Part shown: positions 22,859 through 35,067 of the stretch, piece after piece
How positions within the stretch are numbered: position 1 is the stretch's first letter
Layout: each line of letters starts with the position of its first letter
Assembly: GCA_023374045.1 (NCBI GenBank)
Contig: CM041776.1
Location: 348,129,636 to 348,193,635 of the forward strand
Direction: 5' to 3'
From: Limonium bicolor
Lineage: Eukaryota > Streptophyta > Magnoliopsida > Caryophyllales > Plumbaginaceae
Length of the DNA stretch: 64,000 nt
Translations under genes and position numbers: made by a program
Notes under the pieces: model-generated
What the model was told of the DNA's origin: nothing
The model's input: the letters and a program-made list of their open reading frames with translations, nothing else
Databases searched by the model: none

Positions 22859-25800
22859 TGTAACGCCCCTACTTATCATAAATGCAGCGGAAATAAAATA
22901 CTAAGGCGATTACAGATCATCGGGTTCCAAACACCCGGCACCAAACCTCACCAATTACAACTTACGATATTACAAATGCTACGGTCTGAACTCGAGAAAA
23001 CATAGTATAAAAGTAATGATAACAAAATACAGTAGCTCTCCAAATCCTAATTCCCATCCCATACACTCATACTCTTCGTGGCCACCTGTATAACAAATCG
23101 TACCTGCAAGATGAAACCAAGCAGCCCACCCCGGGAGGGGTGAGTCAGTTCCCTGGAATGGAACTGGTACAACTCTCCAAAACAAAAGTTTAAAACATAA
23201 CTCTTGAAACAAACAATAACTCGAAGTCAAACGCTTAAAACAAAACAGAAGAACAAGGCACATCAAAATCACCAAGTCAAAGATATCAAGTCAAGGATAG
23301 AGATAAATAACAAGAAGTAAAGTGAGTCAACTTAAAAGAAACCACGCCAGAAGTTAGTGAACATCCATTGCTTAAGTTAGATTCAGTTCCAATTAGGATT
23401 AGAAAGACCCAAGTAGTCACAAGGACTAGGAATGAAAGAAGATATCCAAGAACCCATAACTCAAGAGTGGAATAAAACCAATTGGGAGAGATGGCCCCCA
23501 CCGCCAGTCAGTTGCCACAAGGGCGAGGTAAACAGACCTCCGCTGTCAGTTGCCACAAAGGGCGAGGTATAGCAGACCTCCGCTGCCACCGACCCGTTCT
23601 CAGTCATCGGTGAAAAGTGAGTGCACCACTTATTAGAAATAATCCATACCCAATACCAAGTTTGACATTTTTCCCATATTCCCACTAGACTATTAACTGT
23701 ACAAGTGCAATACCAAAACACTCAGTCCTACAGAGTGCAGAGGCGTAAACCCTCAACAGTCAATATCTAATGAGATCCAGATAGAGGAACCAATGATCAT
23801 GTGAGTTGTACATCCAAGGCTCAGCCAGTCACAACAGGCTGAGTTAGTCAAACAAACAATTTCCTTTCAAGATTCATTCAAACTCATTAGCGTTTCCAAG
23901 ACATTCCATAAAATCCGTCACCAAAGCATCTGAGTACGAGAGATCGTACAAAACATTCCATCAAGTCCATAACACATCAAGTGAGTACGAGAAATCGTAC
24001 CTGGTAATCGTTGTAGCAGTTCTAGTCGACTTGTGCAAATAATCAACAAAACTCTGAGGAATATAAAGGTAGTCTAACATCAATAACTTGTAACCTAAGT
24101 TAAACTTAAATAAATTCCTTACTCTTATTTCTAAGTCTCAATTGTCCTTTAAGCCCTCGCTTAAATGTTATGTATAACCTTTGACTTATATTAGAATGTT
24201 GTATAACCCAAGGTTGTAAGACTAGGGAATGTATGTTATTAACACTTGTCAATTGTTACACTCTTATCCACTTTATTCATACTTAACCCTAATTCCCAAT
24301 TCAAGACTCTTGAGACCCTTATATCATAAGTGCATATTATATTATTCATCTAATCTTAGAATCTCAATAATAATTCTTAAGCTTAACACTTTTATTCTTA
24401 ATTTAGAATAAATATCGGGTTATGACCTATGATAGGTTTATCTTAGAGTATTATACTATTATTTCACAATGTAATGATTATGTATTTTATCAGTATTACC
24501 AAATAATCCATTATGATTAAGTTTTCCCCTCAACTTAATTAAGATCTACATCCTGTATATTGGAAACATGGTGTTATAGATGCATTTTATGATAACCTAA
24601 TTGAGTTACTAAACTCATTTATCTTATGCTTAGTTTAAGATGACTTTTATTACAACCATCTAATAATCTTATCATAAGATGTTAAATTGTTTCTCATCTT
24701 GAATAACTATATTATAGTTAACTTAGATTTATCGAACTCTTACATTTAGTATTCCCAAGGTATATTATTTACTTTATCATTAACTATATAATAAAGCACT
24801 TTAAGATAACCTTTTATTTATCCTTGCTTACATTTAATTTCCCAAATGTTTTATTTTTACACACATGCCCGCTATAGACTATGTATAATCCTTTATACTA
24901 AATTTTAATAAACTTACGTCTTAAAATACATTTTTCATATTGTTTACAAACCTAAGGTTTCAAAGGAATAACTTAATAAATTAATCTCCTTTATTATGTT
25001 TTAGGATGAACACTATATCTTAACATAAGGTAGAATTTATCTAAGAATTAAACTCTCATTCACAAGTGAAATTGTCAATTACTTAATAAGATAATATGTT
25101 CTGAAAAATCCTCATTCCTTATACTCAAATGACACATTAATATTTTTAGCGTCGTAAAGTAGATCAATATAATCTCTTATGTAACTTAGTTTTATCTAGT
25201 AAAAGGTTCAAAGGTTTTAAGTATCAAATTCCTATTTATAAACCTTTCTATAAATTCTAACTACTAAATACCTCACTTAATTGTAGACTCACATCCTAAG
25301 TATTGGTAATTAATGTTATAAATGTATTTCATATGGCTTATCCAATGCCAAGAAACTTAAGGATTATTATTTAGATAAATTTCCAAATCATAGTTTAATG
25401 TAGTTTTATATCATAATCCTTTTAATGATTTTAACTTAAAACATTAAGTTATATTTTAATACCTTAAAGGTTAAGAAATGATTAAATCTAGACTTACTAA
25501 TCCACCTCACATTCATATGTAAAAGTATTTTATTTATTTTATTATTATTTATATATTAAGAACATTTAGATGTAAAGTATTACATTTATTTATCATTAAT
25601 TATATAATAAGATCTATTTGTGTAAAATTTTATGTAATCTAATCACAATTTTTCCTAAGTTTCAACTTAGTAATTACTTAACCCAATTATAGACTTACAT
25701 TATAGTTGTCGACTAATACCATACATGTATTTTAATACGGTTTATATAAATCTTAGAAATTCAAAGATAACTCCTTAAGTTTAATAATCGTAATTTAATA

Positions 25801-28207
25801 CCGCCTCATATAATATTCTTTTATTAGTATTATGTAGAGGTTTAGTTTATCTCATTAATTCCTTCATATTATATTTCCTATAAGGCATTTTATTTCTTTT
25901 ATTTATGTAATTGTTTTATGTGTATATTATTAGGATTTATTCAAGACATTCCTTGTGTAGTTTTATTGCACTTAATTATTTATACTAACTTTTACACATA
26001 GCTACATCCAATATATGGTTTATAAAATAAAGTATTTTCATTAGTTTCAATTAAGTATATTAACTACCATATTATATTAATATAAATGTAGATTAATTTA
26101 GTTCCTTGATTTAACCTAAGTTACTATTTTATTTCGTTTATATACGTACATCTATATATATATTTACTTCACTTAAAAGTTAGTACCCAAAATATTTATA
26201 AACATACTGTATTAAATGTTACTTAGTCTTATTATATTTTTCCCAACCTATAAAGTTCATTAATCAACTATACTTTAATTTTTTGACTACATTAAAAACC
26301 ATATATTATAAGTTATTCTTATGAAAAAACTCATAAACACAATTTTTAAACCCATTTACAATTGTCCAAAAATCCCCAAATTAAATATATAGTAACTATA
26401 ACATTTTAGACATATTATAAAATTTTTATTTCATAAAAATATCTTTTAAAATTATCCAAATAATTCCATAATACTCGTAACTTGCAAAAATCATAACTTA
26501 TGTTTAAAAACTCAAAACCCATATTAATTTACATCAAAATAAACTAGATTTTATAAGGAATCTATGGTTAAAATTTCAAGTCAAATACATTCGGGAAGGC
26601 AATTAAATAAATCCAACAAGTTAGGGTATTATTCTGGAAATATTAAAAACTTAACTAACTTAAACTTAAACGTTTTAATCTCGGCGTCCGTTCCTTTAAA
26701 ACTACGATCGGACGGCCGAAAATCGTCGAGTCATCAGCGAACAGCAACCACGACCCGAGTACTAATTCGATCATTTCTCAACTCACAGAACCGATTTCGT
26801 GATTCTTGTTTCCATTGAATTCGAAATTGAAAAACGAATCTATTGACACCGATTCACCACCTATATGCAGTATCTAAGAATCGATTCTGGGTTCGAAGAG
26901 GTTAGGGTTCATGTTATACCCGATTCGATTTTTACAAATTCTCTCAATACAAGGCCTAATTGATGAAATTGGCAGTTGGGTTAGTCGATAATGCAAAATC
27001 GAGTGACATGAATAGGAGGAATTGAACGGAGACTTACCAGGGAAGCTCCACGAAGGAAATCACATCGGTTTTCTGGAAAAATATTCGAACCTGGCTGTTT
27101 CGAGGAGCTTACTTTGGAGATCTATCAAATAATTTCTAGGTCGAATTAGGCCATGTTCTTGGGCTTAATCGAAAGAGAAAACATAGCTCTACACATTGAT
27201 AGCAAGAACACACTCTAATTTGCACTACACAGAAATAAATCTAAGCCGAAAGTACGAGTTTACCTTACGTTTTCCTATGATTTTATGTGATGTCGGATCT
27301 CGAACTTTAGGCACTTCTTCTTACAAACGGTTGGGAATTGGCTTTGGTCATCACATGAAAGTTGTAGAGGATTAGAGACTTCAAAATAAGCTAAAGAACA
27401 CGAAATTTGGATGAGAATTGAAGAAGTTATGGCGTGACGAAGTTTACCCAACTTCAGGCAAAACTGCAGTTCTGGGTTACGAACTTGCGAGGAGCCAACT
27501 TTGGATCATTTTCCGGTTATTGTAGAAGGAGTTAGATGATGTGTGAGTAAGGTTGGAAAGATGGGGATTAAAGGAGAAGAGAATGTAACAGACGGCATAC
27601 CAAATGGTGGAGTAGATCAGGAGATATAGGCGTCTCAAATTCGACCCTCGACATGCAAACTGTCGAAAAAACTGGGACTGTTCAGTGGTAGTGCCTGGCT
27701 GACTGACACGTCAGCATTTCTCAAAATTTTGGCTTAAACTTCAATCTATCATAACTTTGGCAGGATGATCCGTTTTTGACGTTCTTTTTATCGATCTTCA
27801 TGGTTTTTCATAACCTATTTATTGGTATAGGTTTCATGGCCTGGTTTGACCATTCTCAAAAAGTCAACTCTAGCAAGGCTTAATAAGCTTTAAGGTTTCT
27901 AGAATTTTATATTGGATTTTATGTTTCAAAACAATGTTCCAACACTTCTAAAATCTTTATAATATATTTGAGTGTGTTAGAAATTTTTCCAAGATTTATT
28001 GACTTATAAATCTTATTAAAATCATAATACTATATAATAATGTATAATAATTAGGGTTAAATAGGAGAAACCCCTAAATAAATTTCACATTCCATATAAT
28101 AATTTAATACTCATAATTCCATACCATAATTTAATATTAATAGTATTATTTATGGTTTAATAAAAGAAATCCCCTAAATTAATTTAAATTAATTTAGGGG
28201 TATTTCA
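22859..28207. mobile_element. likely solo LTR of a large-LTR Ty3/gypsy element
   Basis: It begins TGTAACGCCCCTA and ends AGGGGTATTTCA, so it has TG...CA ends with a short imperfect inverted repeat. It interrupts the CACTA-B transposase between LLWNYGI and MVYDSYA. No coding sequence is present, and the AT-rich 5.3-kb interior has an imperfect duplication (CAGTTGCCACAAGGGCGAGG, about 23508-23588). The second element at 38546-42852 has similar ends and a clear 5-bp TSD. Here the flanking 5-mers (TTGTC and GTATA) do not match, so the TSD is lost or the boundary is slightly off. The gypsy assignment comes from remembered LTR style, not a search. Confidence 0.65.
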
Positions 28208-29430
28208 GTATATCCCGTAATTCCATAGCAATTTCAAATCGTTAATCAGTGGTGCAAGGTATACATCGATGTTATGTCCTGGTTGTTTAGGTCCAGAAAT
28301 CAACAATGATAACATTATGTATTTCCGCTTCATACACAGCCACGAGGGAAGATTGTAGATCACCAATAGAACAGGCCAAGTGCTGTGCTGACTACTTAGA
28401 CTGCCATAAGGATTCATCCCATCCGTACATAACCCGAGTCTCAAATTTCGACTGTCACTGTCAAAATCTTGAAATCTACTGTTGATTGTCCTCCATTGTG
28501 GTGAATCAGCTGGATGTCTCAGCTTATCATCATTTTTTCTTCCTTCTGCGTGCCATCTTAAATTTTGGGCATCTCTGACATTTGCAAAAAGTTTGAATCT
28601 TGGTATTATGGGAAATACCAAATGACTTTTGCTGGAGGACTATTTTCTTAGAATTGGACGTTTGACCGTCCTTCTGTATAGCGTGACAAATGACATTTTG
28701 GACACTCATTCAAATGTTTATTCTCTCCTCTGTATAATACACAACTATTTGGACATGCGTGTATCTTTTCGTACTCCACACCCATAGGATACATCAACTT
28801 TTTTGCATCATAAGTGGAAGTAGGAAGATTGTTATCATCTGGTAGCATGTCGTGGAATAGTTCTAGTATTGCCGTAAAACTTATCACTCAAGCCAAATCT
28901 GCTTTAAGATTGAACAAATGCAGCACGGATGTCAACTTTGTATATTTGGTGCATCCGGGAAACAAAGGGGAACGTGATGCATCAAGTAATCTTTGATATT
29001 CAGCCGGTTTGTCTGTGAAATTATCTTCATAATCTTGCAGCATAGAGTCCAGTTGTTCAATCTTATCACTATCGTCGTTGATATCAGTGTCACTCAGATC
29101 ACACGTATTATCAAGAAATGTAGTATCGCCTGTAACCATTTCTGGTTCATTGTTCGGTTGAGTGGAAGTTTGCACCCTGCTACTGGCTTCTAATGACTCG
29201 CCATGCAAAAACCATATCTTATAGTTCGGCATAAATCCATGCCTTGATAGATGAAATCTGATTGTATGTAGGTTAGGAAACTTATTGCGAAGTTCACACT
29301 GTGCACATGGACAGGGAATGTGTGTCTCGTTCATCCTATTCTGATGATCGAGAGCTGCTTTACAAAATTCATTATCCACTTTTGATTCAAAATAATTCCC
29401 TCGCTGACCGTACATCCATTCACGGTCCAT
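28208..29430 (-). pseudogene. CACTA-B TNP2-type transposase, 5' part
   Basis: The start ATG at 29430 gives MDREWMYGQRGNYF. This is the transposase-associated domain, with a zinc-like CPCAQC motif and FHLSRHGFMPNYKIWFLHGE. It is followed by the first part of TNP2 (CPNSCVLYRGENKHLNECPKC, RHPADSPQWRTIN, RLGLCTDGMNPYGSLSSQHS, LPSWLCMKRKYIMLSLLISG). Frame changes near 28888 and 28640 indicate small losses relative to the CACTA-A copy. It stops at the solo LTR. Joined to 22858-20801 it gives the usual CACTA transposase order. Confidence 0.85.
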
Positions 29431-29707
29431 TCTACAAACTCCAAATGAAAGTTAAAGCTAAAAATAAATACAAAAATATATTGATAAATATAAAAACAAC
29501 AATAACTAAACTATCTTTGGAAAATGATATAAATGATATGGTTCTTGCATGGCGAGTCTGTATAATATATTATATTTAGTAGGTTGACTTATATGCATAT
29601 ATACGTCTATATATAGAATATATTGTACTACTTGGTGATATGTATATACATATATCTATAAATATAAAACGTCACTGACTATTGTATATATATTTATATA
29701 ATAGTGG

Positions 29708-29747
<40 letters not shown>

Positions 29748-30600
29748 TATATATATACATCTACATCACATATATTATATTTAAATATATTTGGTATATA
29801 AACTTATCTCAACTAACTATTACATAAAAATAAACTAATTACACAAACAATTATGATATACAGTAATTGATTGAGGTTAATTGAAAAATAAAGCTAACCT
29901 GTCTTGGTATAAGTGCACCATGTATAAATGTTGAACGAAAGGACGAGATTCTCAGGCGGAGCTCAAAGAGAGGTAATAGAGCGGAGGACAATGACAAAGG
30001 GAATGTCAAAGGGTGTAACTGTAAAGAATTATATAAATTAGAAGTGAGTATAATAGTTATAGTTATGTAAAAAATTAATAATTATCAACAACTTAGTACA
30101 ATTAGTCAACATTTTTAATGTTAAATTATACGGCGGTTCACCAATGTCATTTACTTGTCAACAATTCTCACAAACAATGGTAAAATAGCAAAAAAAGTCA
30201 CTGAAATTGGTTAAGTCATTTCATCGAACACCTTGCGAGCATATAGATTATTTTCAAAAATTCACCACATATAGTATTTCCAATTAAACCAATCAATAAC
30301 TTACACTCCAGATGACATATATCAATCAACAATGACATATAAACAACAAATTAAGACCTAATTCAACCAAAAATCGATAGTTAAAATTTGCAAAAAAAAT
30401 AACCTAAATCGCATCTGTTTCGAACCTAACTTGTGCAGCTTGGTCGGCGGCGACAGCGGCTGGTGGGCGGCTCCAGGCGGCGGCGACGGTGGTTGAAGGC
30501 GCGGCGGCGTTCGACGGAAAGTAGGGCGGCGATTTGGAGAAGGTAGCTAGGGTTCGAATGCGGTGTCGAGTATACTGATTTCAGTAATGTCGAGCTCGGG
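29431..30600. other. CACTA-B transposase leader and non-coding DNA
   Basis: No recognised gene. It contains a long TA microsatellite and a GC-rich patch at about 30435-30540. A comparable GC-rich patch lies upstream of the CACTA-A transposase (33900-34040), so both may be transcript 5' leaders. Confidence 0.5.
29708..29757. repeat. (TA)n microsatellite
   Basis: A nearly uninterrupted TA run of about 50 bp broken by one G. Confidence 0.9.
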
Positions 30601-30899
30601 TTGGGGGTAGAAATAAGAGTCATTTTCGGTGGTTGTATACAGGAACCGCCGAAAAACGTGTTTTTTTTTAAAAAAACATCATTTTCTGTGGTTGTATACA
30701 GGAACCGCCGAAAAACGTGATCATTTTTGGCGGTTCCTGTATACAACCGCCGAAAATGATGTTTTTTTAAAAAAAAACACGTTTTTCGGCGGTTCCTGTA
30801 TACAACCGCCGAAAATGCTCTAACCCGACACTCTTTTTCGGCCAAAATGTTAAAACCGCCGAAAATTGGGGGCTGAAAAAGGCCTTTTTTCTACTAGTG
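30600..30899 (-). repeat. CACTA-B right terminal region with large inverted subterminal repeats
   Basis: GGTTCCTGTATACAACCGCC and its inverse alternate, making several near-perfect hairpins between 30625 and 30830. The end is TACTAGTG at 30899. Confidence 0.8.
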
Positions 30900-30902
30900 T
30901 TC

Positions 30903-32019
30903 GTTTCATACACAACCATGAGGGCAAATTGTAGATCACTAGCAGAACAGGCCATGTACTGTGTTGACTACTCAACGTGCCGTACGGGTTCATTCCATCA
31001 GTACATAACCCAAGCCTCAGATTCCTATCTTCATGTCCGAAATGTTCTTTGTACCGTCTGTTGATGTTTCTCCACTGAGGTCCATCTGCTGGATGTCTTA
31101 ATTTCTCATCATTCTTTCTACCCTCCGCATGCCATCGTATGTTCTTTGCATCTTTCGGATTCGCAAACAACCGTTTGAATCTGGGTATAATCGGCAAATA
31201 CCAAAGTAGTTTTGCTGGAGGGTTTTTTTTCTGAACGAAGGAGTAATCACCATCTTTATGCTTATACCGGGACAACGAACATTTCGAGTAATTGTCCAGA
31301 TGTTCGTATTCACCCATGTACAATACACAGTTGTTTGGACACGCGTGAATTTTTTTGTACTCTACTCCCATTGGACACACCCATTTCTTTGCCTCATAGG
31401 TGGTGGTAGGGAGATCGTTCTCATCCGGTAGCATATCATGAATCAGCTCGAGGAATGCCGTGAAACCTTTGTCACTCAATCCATATCTTCCTTTCAGGTT
31501 GAACAAATTCAATATACCTGTCAATTTCGTGTACTTAGTGTACGTAGGATACAACGCCGTCTTGGATGCGTCTAACAACCTTTGATACTCATCCGGCCGG
31601 TCGACAAAATTATCCTCAATGTTATCATGCATCTCGTCCATTTGCTCATCATGATAAGTCGACTCACTGTCAACATTGACTCCGGAAGCGCTTGGGAGTT
31701 CTGACTCGTTAGTAGCATCGAATGTCTGCTCGGTTCTTGAGTTACACCGATCATGACTGTAGGAAGCTGAAGCATTATCTTCAACAGGTTCTCCATGAAA
31801 AGTCCATTTTGTATAATGTGGCATGAAACCACGGGTCTTCAGATGGAATTGTATGACGTTGATGCTTTCATATTGTCTCACCACACCACAATCAACACAA
31901 GGACATGGAATTTTCTCAGCCTTTGTCCTGTCCTTGTGTTGCACTCCAGCTTTGAAAAACTCTTTTAGCATCTTGTCAAAATGTTCCCCTCTATCACCAT
32001 ACATCCAGTCACGCTCCAT
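30903..32019 (-). pseudogene. CACTA-A TNP2-type transposase, 5' part
   Basis: The ATG at 32019 gives MERDWMYGDRGEHFDKM. This is the transposase-associated domain with a CPCVDC motif and FHLKTRGFMPHYTKWTFHGE, then an acidic linker. TNP2 follows: YPTYTKYTKLTGILNLFNLK, MGVEYKKIHACPNNCVLY, RHPADGPQWRNINRRYKEHF, RLGLCTDGMNPYGTLSSQHS and LPSWLCMKR. The frame is open to the exact CACTA-B insertion point. The rest of the gene is at 16685-14521. Confidence 0.88.
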
Positions 32020-34110
32020 ACTATATGTGCAACAGATCCAAGTGTGAGTTATAGCCTTTGTGAAACTAAATGTTTATAGAATATGGTCTGTATTAAGTTG
32101 CACATGTTTATTTCTTAATGTAGCATGACTGTGATGATTGTCAAGTAGTCTAGCCTAACTCTAAGGTTGCAAACAAAAAATAAACTAGCATTTTAAATTT
32201 AACAAATTGTCGCACTTCTAAAACAGAAACCGGTGTTTAAAACAATATTACGAATACTTTTTCTACAAAAAATTCGGCATGGCCTTTGCATAATTGTACA
32301 CATCTCGTGCTTATTATTCAGCACTCACCAAAGTCATCACAACCACAAACATTCCAACAATGGCAGCAACCAACAATTAAAATAAATCAATTCTTTACTA
32401 GCTAACTGGAAACCAATTGCAAATTCAGATCATCAAACCAACATTTTCAATTCTCCACTGTATAAGTTCAAACCGGTTTAGAGATTAAAACAGAATCCAG
32501 AGTTAAAATACGTACTTGTTTTTTAAGGATTTATGGAGAGGGGAGACTGGTGCCTGAGAGGTAGGCTTCTGTGCGAGAGATGCAGCAATACCACTTCTGA
32601 TATGTCTTTGCAAGGGAGCAACAAAAAATAAATTACAAAAGAAATGCATCAACAAATATGGAATGAAGCTAAATTATGTACTAGCATATATTTAAATACA
32701 TAATTGCATTTATTAAACAAAAAATAAGGTTTAGTTACTTACTTGTGCACAGAGGAGGAAAGTGCAACAGTAATGGAAGAAGGCGGGAAACAAGAGAGGT
32801 GATTCACGGACTTGAATGTAGTGAGACCTGATAAAAAAAATTAGATATTGTTAGACATATACACATACATCAAACAATATTAATTACGAAGAGATTTTGA
32901 AAAAAAATTGGCATGACTTTTGCATAATTTTACCTATCCCATGCTTATTATTAAGCATTCACCAACCATTCATCAACACAAATTTCCATCACAAATCAAA
33001 CTAATACCAAATTTATCCATCAAACCAAATTTTAATAATTTGTGGAAATCAAATACAAAGTAAAAAAAAGACACAACCATGCTTATTATTAAGCATTCAC
33101 CTATCATTCAACTACACAAATTTCTATCATAAACCAAACTAATATATACCAAATTTATTCATCAAACCAAATTCAAATAATTTGTGGAAATCAAATACAA
33201 AGTAAAAAAGAGAAAAATGATAAGTTAGATTATATTACCGGTTCGTAAATGAATTGTTCTCCGCTCCGCTTTCAATCTACCATGAAATGGTTAAGAAGCT
33301 TCTTAAGTATTTATCTGTAGAGACACAAATACATATAGACACAAGAGAAACTCAGTAGTTGTGTTTGTTCCTTATATGCAGTTAGGTTGCAAATTTATAG
33401 TGAGTGAAGAGAATGAAGAGTTAAGTTAAAAAAAATTTACCGGTTCCTAAATGAATTGTTTTCAGCCCCTCTTCTCAATCAGGCGTGCGAGACGCGTGTA
33501 GCAGTACCAATCTCTACAGAGGCAACGCAGACGCAAAATAAATATGAATTGAGGGCGCAAAACTATATTGCTTACAATGCTTATAATTATAAGCACAAAT
33601 AATGCTCAAACATTGTTCCACCCCATATATAAGCATAATAAATCTAGCCCAAATAAGCTAACCTAACTATACTTAAAAGAAGGGCCAAAAACAGCAAAAA
33701 AACTCACTCGGACATTTCGTCAAACACCTTGTGTGCATACATAAATTTATTAGTTTAACAACCAAATCTTGCAAAGATTTCACACACACAATAAATATCA
33801 GCATCCACAATCACAATGTGACAACAATCTATCAATTTTAACAACACATTAACAACTATTTAAACAAAACCGAAACGAAAAAGTTGCGGTTTATACTCAC
33901 CGATGGAGCGTCTGGTAATGGGCGGGAGGAGGGCGGCGACGACCACCAACGCGACAACCACCGACGGCGCGACGTCCGGCGAAGGCGGGAGGAGGAGGAG
34001 GGCGGGCGACGACAGTGTGGTGGTAGTGGCGTCGAGGTTTAGCAAATCGCCGAGGAACACAGAGAGAAGAGGGGTTAATTAGGTTAATGAAATCGTAATT
34101 GCGTCGGTGC
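32020..34110. other. CACTA-A transposase leader region, no gene
   Basis: AT-rich, intron-like DNA with a GC-rich stretch at 33900-34040 (GGCGGGAGGAGGGCGGCGAC). It is probably the 5' leader and promoter of the minus-strand transposase. No protein is supported. Confidence 0.5.
32941..33210 (+). repeat. two-copy direct repeat, 138-bp period
   Basis: ATGCTTATTATTAAGCATTC starts at 32941 and again at 33079. Each copy runs to a TTTGTGGAAATCAAATACAA block, with scattered changes. Confidence 0.85.
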
Positions 34111-34119
34111 GGGCTGGGG

Positions 34120-34481
34120 GGCTAATTAAAACGACCTATTTCGGCGGTTCTTTGTTAGGAACCGCCGAAATAGACCCTCTGTAATAATAAAAAAAAGACC
34201 TATTTCGGCGTTTTCTAACAAATAACCGCCGAAATAGATGATTAAATTAAAAAAAAAAAATAGAAAAACCTATTTCGGCGGTTTCGTGTAAGGAACCACC
34301 AAAATAGGTCTCTTTAATTTTTTTTATTATTACATAGAGCCTATTTCGGCGGTTCATATCTAGGAACCGCCGAAAAAGGTGCCTTCTTTTCAGACCGCAT
34401 ACATCTCGGGCCCCTATTTCGGCGGTTTTATCTACAACTGCCGAGATAGGGGCGCCGAAATAGACGTTTTTTGTACTAGTG
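34120..34481 (-). repeat. CACTA-A right terminal region with subterminal repeats
   Basis: TATTTCGGCGGTTCTTTG-type motifs and their inverses (GGAACCGCCGAAATAG) recur about eight times before the terminal TACTAGTG. Confidence 0.8.
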
Positions 34482-34484
34482 AAC

Positions 34485-34730
34485 TTCTCTCTGCAAGATT
34501 TTTGAGAAGAAATTAGTGGGAAGTGATATCACAAATGGAAGAGCTCTGGAACCTGAATCTCTCATCGATCTCTTCCAAATCACCCTCTTGATGATCACAC
34601 AGTCGAACCATATCTACGCTGACATTCCCGTGGAGGACGAGGAGAGGAATGTCTGGTCGTTCCAGTGCTACATGGAGAACCATCCAGATAAGTTCAAACC
34701 ACTCCTCTTTGGATGCGGATGGCAAAACTT
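34485..34730 (+). pseudogene. B3 gene copy 1, part 2 of 3
   Basis: After one AAC of the CACTA-A target duplication the frame resumes with SLCKIFEKKLVGSDITNG, then LITQSNHIYADIPV-like sequence, VWSFQCYMENHPDKF and FGCGWQN. This is a plant B3-like domain: a basic KKL-x-x-SDI start, VW-x-F-x-C, and GW in the middle. Joined in silico to 10411-10436 and 49773-49941 the frame has no stop, giving a protein close to the intact 140-residue paralogue. The MULE target duplication GGCAAAACTT (34721-34730) ends this part. B3 proteins bind DNA in the nucleus; targets here are unknown. Confidence 0.75.
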
Positions 34731-34891
34731 GGAAAATTTCCCGGGAACGGGCATTTCCCCAACTCATTTCCCATCCCCGGTTGCTATTGTGTGAATTGCC
34801 GTAGAACGAGTTTTTTTTTTGTCTGTACAGAAGCCGATAACGGCAATGGCGGCTTCCAGATGCCGATAACACGGTTATCGGTTTCTTCACA
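34731..34891 (+). repeat. MULE left terminal inverted repeat
   Basis: 161 bp, almost identical to the inverted right end. It is followed inward by ATATCGGTGGTATCGGCTTC, which resembles one unit of the right-end palindrome array. Confidence 0.9.
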
Positions 34892-35067
34892 CATCGACAC
34901 AGATGCCGATATCGGTGGTATCGGCTTCTTTGCAATTCCTCCCAAAACCGAAATCTATAAACCAACACACATGCCGATACTCCCACTACCTCATTCTCAT
35001 TTCTTAAAATTCCACTCTCTCCCAACCTTTCTAAACCAACAAATCCTCTCTTTTCCCCTGGAGCAAA

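Larger units (their letters stand above)
16686..30899 (-). mobile_element. CACTA-B, 14-kb CACTA element nested in the CACTA-A transposase gene
   Basis: Left end CACTAGTGCAAAAAGGG and right end CCTTTTTTCTACTAGTG are inverted repeats with the 3-bp duplication TTC (16683-16685 and 30900-30902). Removing the element and one TTC restores the reading ...LPSWLCMKR-KYIMLSLL... seen in CACTA-B's own transposase, so both ends are secure. It carries the same two-gene layout on the minus strand. A likely solo LTR (22859-28207) interrupts its transposase gene. Confidence 0.93.
10437..34481 (-). mobile_element. CACTA-A, 24-kb CACTA (En/Spm) element inserted in a B3 gene
   Basis: The left end CACTAGTAGAAAAAAG and right end TTTTTTGTACTAGTG are inverted repeats, flanked by the 3-bp duplication AAC (10434-10436 and 34482-34484). 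The uninterrupted paralogue at 59875 gives the empty-site structure. Its two genes run on the minus strand: TNP2-type transposase (32019 to 14521, interrupted) and a TNPA-like/Ulp1 gene (14384 to 11020). About 14.2 kb of the length is the nested CACTA-B. Without it the element is about 9.8 kb. Confidence 0.93.

Noticed and set aside
30426..30845. 139-residue minus-strand frame
   Set aside because: Falls in CACTA-B subterminal hairpin repeats; the sequence is repetitive and not protein-like.
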